From: Hemibagrus wyckioides
Taxonomy: Eukaryota > Chordata > Actinopteri > Siluriformes > Bagridae
Assembly: GCF_019097595.1 (NCBI RefSeq)
Contig: NC_080718.1
Span: 27,854,657 to 27,918,656, forward strand
Direction of reading: 5' to 3'
Length of the DNA stretch: 64,000 nucleotides
Shown here: positions 40,114 through 49,955 of the stretch, in pieces
Numbering within the stretch: position 1 is the stretch's first letter
Layout of the letters: the number at the start of each line of letters is the position of its first letter
Position numbers and translations under genes: made by a program
Notes under the pieces: generated by a model
The model's database searches: none
What the model was told of the DNA's origin: nothing
The model's input: only the letters and a program-made list of their open reading frames with translations

Positions 40114-40829
40114 ATGTGTAAGTACCTTGCTCTCTTCCTCTATGTCATGATGACTTTTCCCTCTACTTACTTGATCTAAGTTTTATTTACTATTTTTAAA
40201 ATAAGCTGAGCCATTAAGCTGCCTCATATCCTTTTCTCTTTTCACCACTGTTGATTGCAGGTATTCCAATGCTATTGTCTCCTCCTCATGTCACAGTGAC
40301 CTGGCCTACTTCTCACACTGTGTTCCTTTTGCCTTAGTACACACTCTCTTTTGCTGATTACCTAGTCACGCAATATGCACTTCACTCATCTTCACTCATC
40401 TCTCCCCACTTCCCATTATTTTTCCTAGCTCAGTCAGCCCGCCGCGCTATCTTCCGGAGAAGTCCCAGGGGTGCTCTGCGACGCTATCGCCAGTATCAGC
40501 TATCCTGTCTGGCCATTGAACTTACTGGTTTCCTGGAACACCTATCTGAATCCTCTATTCCTGAGTTTCCTTACCTCGCTCACCATATCGTGAGGGATAC
40601 CGTCTGTCTTGATCAGAGCACCCAATTACACCCCACAACCTGTGATCAGTCTACTCAGACCTTCTACTGGCACTGGACACGCACCACCTCTCAAAGCGTC
40701 CAGACTGAGGATTTCCCTGTTGAGATCTCCTCTAATGATTCTTCCTCTGACTCTTCTTCATCTCCTAATTCCCCTGACATTCCCCAACTTTCTCCTGAAT
40801 TTGTGCCTATGCCTTACAGGGTTTCATGA
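40114..40829 (+). CDS. Antisense LTR gene, copy in the 3' LTR (spliced, C-terminus frameshifted)
   Basis: On the strand opposite to the virus, ATG at 40114 is followed after one base by a consensus donor (ATGT|GTAAGTACC). A pyrimidine-rich acceptor (TTATTTTTCCTAG|CTCAG) ends a 311-base intron at 40428. Splicing puts the ATG in frame with 40429-40829, giving 134 residues. The product starts with an Arg-rich stretch (ARRAIFRRSPRGALRRYRQ), then a QST/QTED-rich part and a Ser/acidic stretch (SSNDSSSDSSSSPNSPD). One extra base near 40820 ends the frame at 40829 in this copy; the remaining Pro-rich codons continue in another frame to 40971. AATAAA follows at 40992. No known family was recognised. 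Position and strand recall HBZ of HTLV-1, without sequence likeness. No sense-strand ORF explains the region. Confidence 0.6.
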
Positions 40830-40991
40830 TATTCCTCAGTCTTCTCCTGACTATTCGCCCCCAACTTCTCCCACTGATTACTCTCCAACTTCTCCTCAGG
40901 ATCCCGAGATTCCGTCTTCTACAACTGACCCTCCGGTCCCACTGATCCCATTGGATAGGCTGGCTGACTGAGTTGTAACTCCTAATGTTCC

Positions 40992-40997
40992 AATAAA
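40992..40997 (+). terminator. AATAAA downstream of the antisense LTR gene (3' LTR)
   Basis: Identical context to the signal at 55704-55709, 21 bases after the TGA at 40969-40971. Confidence 0.6.
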
Positions 40998-41303
40998 TCT
41001 CTCCTCTTTTCTGTTTCTTCAGTCCCAGTGTGGTTATTACGCTAGCATGCTGCCATTAATAATTCTGCATGATTATTATAGAGACTATGAGGCTATATCT
41101 GATTATTATAGCTATTATTAATCAAAGTTAACTACTTAATCAATGGCTAAATAATTCTAGATAGATACATACTACTCTTAGGCAGAATATTGCTAAGTCA
41201 GAGCTTAGAGCATTGAGTACATTATTACTTAAGCTACTTTTGAAGCTAGGTATATAATTCAAAGCTGGGTATATTATTATTTTTTTTTTTTTCTTCTCCG
41301 ACA

Positions 41304-41319
41304 TCACTCCCCCCTTTGA
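41304..41319 (-). other. Polypurine tract
   Basis: Sense CAAAGGGGGGAGTGA abuts the 3' LTR start TGTCGG. It primes plus-strand DNA in retroviruses and confirms the minus-strand orientation. Confidence 0.85.
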
Positions 41320-42290
41320 GACTCTTGAGTCTCACAATCAGCTTGTACATGTCTTAGTTCCACTACTCTGTGTTCTTATCCCCCATAGTAGTTACATCAT
41401 CTTCTTGCGACATTACACACATGGTTTTCATGCACAATGTCCTTTTAGATGAGGCACAATTTCTTCTGACCCAGGCACTTTGCGTGCCGTAGAGGGTCCG
41501 ATGGAGCTCCTGGGAGAGGTTACCAGCACTTCACCAGGTAGCTCATCACTACACAGTCCAATGTGTCACGTGGACACTATCTATGTCGGGTAGACATCAA
41601 AACTGTCAAGTAGACATCAGAAACATCTATGACCATGAAAATTCTAAGTTCCACATTATTAGATTCTTTTCTGTATTTCTAACGCATCAAGTACGCTTTT
41701 ATATCACTGTTCTAACATCCTCCACCTAGTTTACTCCTATGCTATTGTCCTCTTCCACATTATATTATTCTGTCTATTTTCTTACTATACCCGATGTATT
41801 CAATATATTCTTTTTGTTTTTCTATTCCATTGTATTTCTATTACAATAGTATTTCTATTACAATAGTGATGTCCAATAGTGATGTCCATACCATACCCGA
41901 TGTCCAATAGTGATGTCCATACCATACCCCACATCACTCCCCCTACTCACTCACTATGCTTCTTCTCAAGATGAACCAGGAGTGGGCGAAAAACCCTCAA
42001 GAGCCAACTGTAAGGGAAAAGTCCCACTCTGCCCGCACTTTGTCGTTTGCGCGACAGCCTGTTTTGCCAGGATCACCAAACACATACAGACATACATTCA
42101 TGACATTTTGCACACAGAAACACAATTCACCAGGTCCAGTCAGCACTTACAATGTCACCGATCAGTTCCACCACCAATAGTGGTGTTTGTATAACGCCAA
42201 AATCCACTTTGGCAAGGGCACGCGTATGTGCGAGCGTGCCCGCAGCGCATCCCATACGTCGGTGTGCATTTTCATGCCAGCACCTATTCC
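41320..42290 (-). other. Proviral 3' non-coding region between accessory ORF and polypurine tract
   Basis: About 970 bp with no sense ORF of note. A tandem duplication of about 37 bp ('tgtccaatagtgatgtccat' plus flanks) lies at about 41870-41935. The right part (41940-42290) is less AT-rich. Nothing else was recognised. Confidence 0.6.
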
Positions 42291-42914
42291 TTAGGCCACC
42301 ACTTCTGAGTCTTTATTCTTCCATGCATAAAAGAAGTGAGGCATGGGCTTGAGGTTGTCCAAGCGTCTGCGTTGTCCTTTGGAATGTGAGGTCCACAGAA
42401 AGTAGCCACAGAAATGCACAGTCACTACTTGTACCATAGTAGACTGGACAACATTACGCGTGACGAGGAATCCATGCGCCTGGGGACCCCCGTACACCGA
42501 AGCCAACGATATGGGACGCGGAAGCAAATACGTGGCCACGGTTAAAGACAGGTTGCGAGGAAGCTCAAAGCATGTCGAGTACTTCTCGACCAACCACCTA
42601 TCTTCCTCATAGTAGAAGTCGGCCTGTGTGAGCAGCCGCTCGATGGGACGTGCCACTTCCATGCTGAAGGTCCATTCCGGGTCCGTACAACATGCGTGGA
42701 AGACCTTCCACCGTGCCTGAGGATCTCGGGACTCATGCAGGGCTTCTAAGGTTGCCATCATATTGCAGCAGGCCACACACTGGAGATTATGCCATTCCAG
42801 ATAGCCTTTCCCTTGTGAATCAAGTTGTAGTTGTCCACACGGAAGAGATGTTTGGTTAGGCCGATGGTAGCGCCTGCACTGAAAGACTGCACCTGGGCTC
42901 TGTGATGCTGCCAT
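42291..42914 (-). CDS. Retroviral 3' accessory ORF, unknown function
   Basis: A 207-residue open frame follows env on the viral strand. The start was taken as MAASQSPG, just after a good splice acceptor (GTTGTGTGCAG|GATTC at 42919), so it is probably made from a spliced mRNA. It has no signal peptide. It is rich in Cys in its first half (LQCVACC, FHACC) and in aromatic residues, with a basic patch SHSKGQRRRLDN near the end. A hydrophobic stretch VVQSTMVQVVTVHFCGYFLW (about residues 155-175) could be a buried strand or a membrane segment. I recall snakehead retrovirus also having a 3' ORF of similar size; sequence relatedness is untested. The frame is intact although gag, pol and env are broken. 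Confidence 0.7.
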   Translation of the reverse strand: MAASQSPGAVFQCRRYHRPNQTSLPCGQLQLDSQGKGYLEWHNLQCVACCNMMATLEALHESRDPQARWKVFHACCTDPEWTFSMEVARPIERLLTQADFYYEEDRWLVEKYSTCFELPRNLSLTVATYLLPRPISLASVYGGPQAHGFLVTRNVVQSTMVQVVTVHFCGYFLWTSHSKGQRRRLDNLKPMPHFFYAWKNKDSEVVA

Positions 42915-43013
42915 GAATCCTGCACACAACATTTATATACACAACAAAGAGGAGAGACAACAGAGAGGAAAAGACGCACAAGAAACAACACATACCAACA
43001 CCTTTAACTTTCT

Positions 43014-45372
43014 TTAACAATAGTACGTCATATTGTCCAGCAGGGGACAATCGGTCTCCTGCCTTTGTTTTCCATCTTCTCCATTGTCCTCCGCTGTGCC
43101 CATAAAGACGGGGTCGCTCATGTCCTGCATGTAGAGCTGCATATACTGTCCGAAAAGAGAGTGCACAATCTTGTCCAATAAGGCACGTAAGCATGGTATT
43201 CCACAACAAGCGATGAGAGCAACTACCAGTAACACTATTAAAATGGTTGTCCCGATGCGCGTGAGTCCGGCCAACCAATCAGAGGAAAACAGCCAGTCAA
43301 GCCAGTCTGGGTCTGAGGAAGCATTATTAGAGACCATTTCGTCCCGAGCCGCTTTCATCTGTGATAGCAGCGTGTCCAGTGGCCCTGCAGGGCCCGTATG
43401 CAGCGGAATAATGGTACAACAATCAGATCCTATCATGTCACATACTCCCTGATCGGGTCCGCGCGTCATGTCTATGGCAAAACGATTCTGTACAGTCATA
43501 AGGGTCGTTGCATGGAGCTGTTCTGATACCAATTTTAATGCCTCAATGGTATGATTAATAAACCGTTGCTGGTTATACCAAATGTAATTAACCCATGCCG
43601 TGTTCCAATGTACCTGTACTGCTGGAAGCAAGATGTTCCAAGCTGTAGACGAGCCTCTTCGAAGGGCTAAATGTTCGTTAGGAACTCCAACTGGTATCCC
43701 TTCCCAATTTATATAAATATTCGTGTCCGGACCCCATTTTGGGAGTATTGAGGAGTTTGTGACCTGTAAGTACTTTTTTCGATATGAGCCTGGAAGACCA
43801 GTACGGGTAAAAATGCTTCTAGCAACTGTGTTTGTGAGTTCACGCTTGGGGCGGCGTAAATGTGCAGGTTCAGACATGGATGCGAGGTATGAGTCATTAA
43901 GGGCGATTACCGAGAGTCATCCTTCCAGTACCACTGGGGCACATAGCCCATGCCATAATCTGGGTAGAATTTGTAGGACTTCCGTACCTCCACAATACCA
44001 AAAGATGTCTGCAATGGGTAATGTTCCCAGACGCAAGCTTGGGATCTTCAGTTGGACTATAACTATAGGGTGTGCTGCCTCCATTATTTTATCACACGAT
44101 GCTTTTGGTAGATCCCCTACATATTCCGTACCTCTAGAACGGACGCACAGTGGAAACAAGTCAAAAGGATGTGAGCGTACGCGTATACTGTCAGTAGCCT
44201 GAGTGGCAATGGGATGAAAAGTGCAAGAGGAGCTTAACTTACGCATCCAGTCTGCACCATGAGTCCTGGCTACAGACCCCAGCAGACATACTGCAGGGCA
44301 TAAATAGCTTTCATTATATGGTGGGTTAGCACATTCTTGGATTCCCCTCGTAGGCATCACAAGCAGGGGGCTATGCATGCGGTTATGGCATACCATACAT
44401 GTGCTGTTGGTAACAGTCTTGCGTGCTGCATCATGTAGCCATTGGCGGTACAGGTTCTGTGGAGATTCAGCGCCGTTTGTACTGTTGTACTGCGTGATCT
44501 TCATGATGGTAATATATTCTAGTGCCTCTTGCATATTCTGGTGAAGTGTTCCTACAGTCAAATCACAAAGTGACTCGGTGCTACAGTCCTTAGAAATCTT
44601 TACCCCAAAGTCAATCCCCGCCTGGCGGATTTCTGTGTAGGGGTGCCCCGTGGGCACAAACACACGAGCCTTGTAGTCGTCTAGCAGGATGGTCTTCTGA
44701 AGATTACGTTTAGAGGTAGCATTCCCAAAGATACTGTAATACCAGAGCGGGTGAATTACTCTGCAGTATGCCTCTTTTGGTTTTCCTGCTATAACTACAC
44801 TGCTTGTTGGACTGCTTGCATTGTGACGACTATGGGGTGACTTAATACGTACCTCAGCTGTCACTGTATAATTCTCCGCCGAATTGTTCTCCGCCCACCT
44901 GATAGGACCCACATTTTCTGGTGGATCGGGCCCCATGTACTCAAAGGAGTACATGACGAACACCCCTTCATTCTTCGGTATCATGTTTGCCTATCAGTCC
45001 TATTGCACATTTCAGGTGATCCTGAACCGCGGTCTGAGCCTTCTCTTTTGTAAGATCCAGTGTGCGCTGTTGTCCTCGATACACTGTACGGCCTCCAATG
45101 GATGCCACACCATACCCTACGTCTCTTCTGTACCGTGAATTAGCCTGTTTTTCAGAGTGCTGTCGTGTCCCGTGGGTCAGTGTGGGGTGTGATTCATTAA
45201 CTAGTTTTGTCTGAGTTACGTTTATCAGTGTCATATTTACCGACGTCGTAGTTGTGTGACCAACTGCCGCGAGCATCCAAACTATCCCCAGGTATACACT
45301 AATTAGTACTGCCACTATAACGCAGTGGCGCAGTTTCAGCGTTTGTTTGCGGCCTGCTACCATGACCTTCAT
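43014..45372 (-). pseudogene. env: env: leader, SU and TM, broken by a frameshift and a stop
   Basis: The start ATG overlaps the pol stop (ATGA at 45372-45369). The leader (45372 to about 44975) has a basic N-terminus, one membrane segment (VIVAVLISVYLGIVWMLAAV), N-glycan sites and a furin-like RYRR. SU (44984-43917) has the CxxC motif CMVC and many N-glycan sites. TM (43877-43014) has a furin-like RRPKR, a coiled region with QNRFAID, a CX6CC motif (CDMIGSDCC), a membrane anchor followed by CCGIPC (likely palmitoylated), and a cytoplasmic tail of about 70 residues. CxxC with CX6CC marks a gamma-type, disulfide-linked Env. Lesions: a one-base shift between leader and SU near 44975, and an in-frame TGA at 43919-43917 before the cleavage site. 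Confidence 0.88.
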
Positions 45373-46134
45373 TCTGACTCTTCTGTACTGTCCTGGGCTA
45401 TATCTGCTAAATTCAGTGTTGTTAGATCTGATGCATCAAATGCTTGGGACGGTTTATACCCTGATGGACCTGGTCTGGGCTCGCCTGACAAATCTCCTAT
45501 CGTTTCAGGCTCCCTTAAAAATTGGTGCACTATAGGTTTGAAGTCGAGAGTTGGTGAACTCAGGGGCTCTCCCGGTTGCTCCTCAGTAATCGGGCCTGAC
45601 TCTATGGTCTGGGACTCCGCCTTCTGCTGCGCTTTCTTTCCTTTTCCCCGTGTATTGTATGCTGGTGCTTCTGGATGTTCCACATCTTCTGGGTCAGTGT
45701 CTTCCTCTGAGTGAGCGAGCTGCACCAGTTTTGGGCGCGAGTCTTTCCATTTTGGTCCTTTCCCTGCCGCTCTACAACAATGATTCAAGTGATACCAGTG
45801 TTCTCTTCCTTCAACCTTGACCGCCGTTGGCATTGCCAATACTACCTTGAATGGTCCCTCTCTCCTTGGTTGGCTCCAATGCTTTCTTTTGAACACTTTG
45901 ATATACACGTAGTCTCCTGGCTCCACCTGACGAAGCTCCTCCTTCTCTACCCTCACACCATGTGTGGCTTCGCAGACCTGTGAATACAGAGTTCTATGTA
46001 TTTGGGTTAGGTGTCTTACATAGCTTGACATTTCGCCCTCTAGCTGTTCCAGCGATGGGCCCTTGTAAGGCCCCCGAATGAAGGCTACTGGCATTGGCCG
46101 TCCTGTAAGCATTTCATGTGGTGTCAAGTGAGTG

Positions 46135-46185
46135 TTCCTGTTGTTCCTGTTGTTCCTGTTGTTCCTGTTGTTCCTGTTGCGAACG
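46135..46185. repeat. 9-bp tandem repeat inside integrase
   Basis: Five units of TGTTCCTGT (sense ACAGGAACA) encode a QEQ-QEQ run between integrase core and C-terminal domain. The frame changes across it. It looks like a recent expansion. Confidence 0.9.
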
Positions 46186-49099
46186 CATTTTCATCAGTGC
46201 TAATGGCAATGCTTGTACCCAATTTAGCTTTGTGCTCGCACAGATCTTAGCTATCTTCTCTTTCAGCACTCCATTAGCTCTTTCTACAATCCCCTGAGAC
46301 TGTGGGTGATATACGCAACCTAGACGGTGTTTCAGGCATAAGGCCTCTGCCATAGCTTTCATTACTTCGTTCACAAAATGCGGACCATTGTCTGAGCTCA
46401 GCTGATCTGGGATGCCAAAGCGGGGGATCACTTCCCTACACAGGAACTTGACCACTGTCTTGGCGTCATTTTTGGCCGTAACCTGCGCCTCTACCCATCG
46501 GCTGAACCGATCTATCACTACCAGAATATACCTCTTTCCTTCCTTTCTTTCTGTAGTTCCCATATCCACAAAGTCTATCACTAGGTGTCTAAATGGTCCC
46601 ATGGGTTCTGGTATGTGGCTGATGGGTGCCGTGAAATGTTTTCTGACATTGCGTACTGCACAAAGCTCACACGATCGCAGGAATTTGTCCACCATACTCG
46701 CTAAGTATGGAGACCACCAGTTCTCTCGAATTGTTTCAATAATTTTTCTGCGATCACAATGATCTATTCCATGTGCTTCTTTGATCAGCATTGGAAGAAA
46801 ACTTAGTGGGGCCACAAACACTCCGTCACAACTTCTCCATGTCCTAAACTGGGGATCTAATACCGCTCCCCGTTTCTTCCATAACTCTCTCTCCTCTCCT
46901 GAGGCAGACTCTTGGAAGGCCCTGATATCAGCCATTGTGACCTGCATCTGCCCTTCATCATCTGGCTCTCCTGTTTGCATCATTACCGTGACACTTGTTT
47001 CACCTACTGCTGCCTTTTTAGCTGCCTCATCAGCTACTGCATTTCCTCGGCTGACCCATCCTCCATCTGACTTGTGAGCTCTGCATTTTACGATTGCCAA
47101 TTCTTTAGGGAGCATCATTGCTCCTAACAGCTCTGAAATTGCCAGCCCGTGTACAATGGCTGATCCATCTGCCCTCTGGAAACCTCTTTGTGCCCAGATT
47201 GGTCCAAACACGTGGCACACTCCTTAAGCATAGGCCGAATCAGTGTATATTGTACATGTTTTGCCTGCCCCCAGTTTGCAGGCTGCTGTTAGTGCTTTTA
47301 TTTCTGCCAATTGGGCAGAGCATGGTTGTGGCACTGCCACGGTCACTACTGTGTTAAATACTCCTTCTTGGTCATCATATTGAACTACTGCATAGCCAGC
47401 TTTGTTTCCCTCATTACTACGATAGCATGATCCATCCACAAAGAGGATACATTGAGCAACAGGCAGTGGTTGTGCTTCTAAGTCTGACCTAGCTTTTAGG
47501 TATTTTCCTGTTACTTCAGCACACTCATGTGGGGCTCCATCTTCTGGGAGCACCAGCCTATCTGCAGGATTTATTGTGCGGCATTTCTCAATTGTTAGTT
47601 CAGGAGCTGACAGAATGACATCATAACCTGTTTTTTGAGCATTGGTTATCACAAATTTTTGACTAGTCAGCAGTGCATGCAAGGCATGGGATGTATACAG
47701 GGTCACTGGATGCCCCATTGTGATTGATGATGCCTTTTGATAGGCAAATGCCGCAGCTGCTAATCCTCGATAGCATGGTGGCATGCCCTTCTCCACACTA
47801 TCGAGTGCCGTGCTAAAGTATGCTACTGGTCTTTTCCCCATGCCTTCTTGTTCCTGTGCTAACACTGCTGAGGCAAACCCTTTTCTTTCAGACACATACA
47901 AATAGAATGGTTTACCATAGTCTGGACATGCCAATGCAGGTGCAGATGACAATGCAGTCTTTAGCATATGAAATGCCGCTTTTGCTTCCTCTGTCCATGT
48001 TAATGTGGCACTAGACTTTGTTTGGTCTGCTGCTTTCACAATATCCCTGGCTGCGTTTTCATTGCAAAATCACAAATCCACGGTCTGCTAAAACCCGCCA
48101 ATCCCAAGAAGGATAGCATCTGCTGGACAGTTTGAGGTCTGGGAGCTTTTTGGATTGCTTCTACATGTTCTGGTGAGATTTTTCGTGTAGTGCCTTTGAG
48201 CACTCTACCTAAGTATTCTACCTTTTGCTGGCAGAATTGCAACTTTTCTTTACTTACTTTATGCCCGTTTAGGGCCAGAGTTTTTAAAACTTGCACTGAA
48301 TCTTGTACGCATTGCTCTTTGGCTTGACTGCAGATCAGCAGATCATCCACATATTGCAATATGGTGCTGGACACATCCAAATTAGTCAAATCTCAGGCTA
48401 GAACTTGGTTGAAAACTTATGGGCTTTCACAATAGCCTTGTGGCAGTCTGGCGTATGTATACTGCTGTCCCCCATAGGTAAAAGCAAACAGGAACTGTGA
48501 ATCTGGATGTAATGGAACACTAAAGAATGCCGAGCACAGATCAATTACTGTGTACCATTTTGTTCCTTCTGGAATGTTAGACAAAAGTGTGTGTGGATCT
48601 GGAACTACAGGATTTTCCGCTATCACCACCCGGTTTACTGGTCGTAGGTCATGGACTAGTCTCCATTTGTCTGAGTTTGGTTTTCTGACCGGAAAGATGG
48701 GGGTGTTGCACTGACTTTTTGTTAAGACCAAAACTCCTGCTTGCGTCAGTCCCTCAATCGTTGGTTTTATCTCTACTATTGCTTCTTTTGACAAGGGATA
48801 CTGTTTCTGATATGGCAATCGTGCTCCTGGTTTAAGCTGTATCTTAACTAAACCTGCCGACTTTACCAGTCCGACATCTGTTTGATGTTTGGTCCATAGC
48901 TGGTCAGGTATTTGTGCTAGTGCTTCCTGCCTTTCTTTCTCTGTGATCTCCTGCTCTTCAGCCCATTGGGGCAATTGTTTCATCTTGTTCTTCTCTATCC
49001 TCAAATTCTCAGCTCTGCTTATTAGTACAGTCTGTGGCCTTACCTCATCTATTGCTACCTGCTCTATTTTAAGGAACTTTCTATCTGGGGACACACTGA

Positions 49100-49600
49100 C
49101 TCCCTGTCCTATCTGTTTCCACTGCATCCTCTGACTTGCCTCCCTCACCATTGATCCTAATTCTTTTGATTCAAAACCTTGCCCAACCAGCAGGGAGACA
49201 TGAGGAGCAGCATCAGGAATCTGGTACCACTGTTCGAGTTGTGACGGCAGTTGAACTGATGCAGCTACCCCTTGCGGTCCTACAATTACGTTTATAGTCT
49301 TCAGAGTGTACTGTGTTTTTGCAATCCGTTCGTCCCACATGGCCTCGTATTCTTTATTTTGTCCTTCTTCATCATACATCATTGTGCAGTGCCATGGTTC
49401 TCTGCTTTCTTGACAGTCTGGTCTCATTTTGATCAGCCAGGATTTCCACTGTGTGTACAGATCCCTTATCCCACTGTGCATGTCGTTTATTTCCAACCAA
49501 TACACCTTGTCCATTGTACTTAGTTCAAGTTTCGTCTCCATCATGACATACTGTTGAACTAAATGCTCTGGGAGTTCTACCCATACTCCTCTTTCTCCGC
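49100..49600 (-). other. Extra Pol domain between protease and RT with two HxT/S motifs
   Basis: Residues about 110-340 of the pro-pol frame do not belong to protease or RT. WHCTMMYDEE (about 49390) and PHVSLLVGQGF (about 49200) are H-x-[T/S]-hydrophobic motifs 63 residues apart, each with a predicted beta-strand character. That is the signature layout of 2H phosphoesterases (LigT/CPDase type). The assignment is inference from motifs only. Confidence 0.45.
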
Positions 49601-49952
49601 AATGTATCTTAGCTCCTAACTTACAGAGCACATCTCTCCCAAGTAGATTCGTTGGAGTTTCTGGGGAGAACAGTAATGGTGCTTGCACTGTCACTCCTTG
49701 TATGTTCAGTTCTTGAGGCTCAGTAATGCGTAAAGTCTGTGTTTTCCCTGAGAAGCCTACTGTTTTTACTGCTTTACTGGAGAGGGGGAGCTTTGAGCCT
49801 TCTTTGCCTATGCTTGTAAATGTTGCACCTGTGTCGATTAAGAATGATGAGCGAATTTGTCTTCCCACTATTACAGAGACAGTGGGTTCTTGAGCGGGGT
49901 GCAGGGAGGTGGTATACTGCACCAGCTCCCCCTCTGGCTTCTCTGGGCCTCC

Positions 49953-49955
49953 TCA
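49953..49955 (-). promoter_or_regulatory. gag-pol readthrough stop (UGA)
   Basis: The nucleocapsid frame and the protease frame are the same, separated only by UGA followed by GGA GGC. Murine leukaemia virus has UAG GGA GGU at this point and suppresses it by readthrough. Spacing to the protease (DTGA about 37 codons on) fits. Confidence 0.7.

Larger units (their letters stand above)
39521..41303 (-). repeat. 3' LTR of the provirus (1783 bp)
   Basis: Matched over its whole length by 54254-56015. Sense poly(A) signal AATAAA is at 39681-39676. The sense TATA is changed to TAAAAGTA here, and next to it (39761-39784) is an insertion of about 19 bp containing the palindrome GGCGCCCCGGGGCGCC, absent from the other LTR. 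U3 carries the antisense gene. Confidence 0.95.
45369..49952 (-). pseudogene. pol: pol: protease, extra domain, RT, RNase H, integrase (several breaks)
   Basis: Pol continues in the gag frame after the UGA at 49955. Order: protease with DTGA (about 49835) and LLGRD; an insert of about 240 residues with HCT and HVS motifs; RT fingers (VHDLRPVN, VIDLCSAFF, LPQGYCESP) and palm YVDD (about 48350); RNase H (FVDGSC, AEIKAL, YTDSAYA, HKSDGGWVSRGNAVADEA); integrase HHCC zinc domain, DDE core (VIDFVDMG, SSDNGPHF, GIVERANG) and a C-terminal domain with GPFKVVLAMPTAVKVEGREH and HLNHC typical of gammaretroviruses. A long tail of about 100 residues follows. Lesions: TAA 48419-48417, TGA 48395-48393, frameshift near 48045, TAA 47226-47224, and a frameshift in integrase within a 9-bp repeat expansion (46135-46185). 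Confidence 0.93.

Noticed and set aside
43171..44202. Plus-strand frames of 93 and 159 codons opposite env
   Set aside because: Antisense shadows of SU/TM with no start context or splice signals, unlike the LTR antisense gene.
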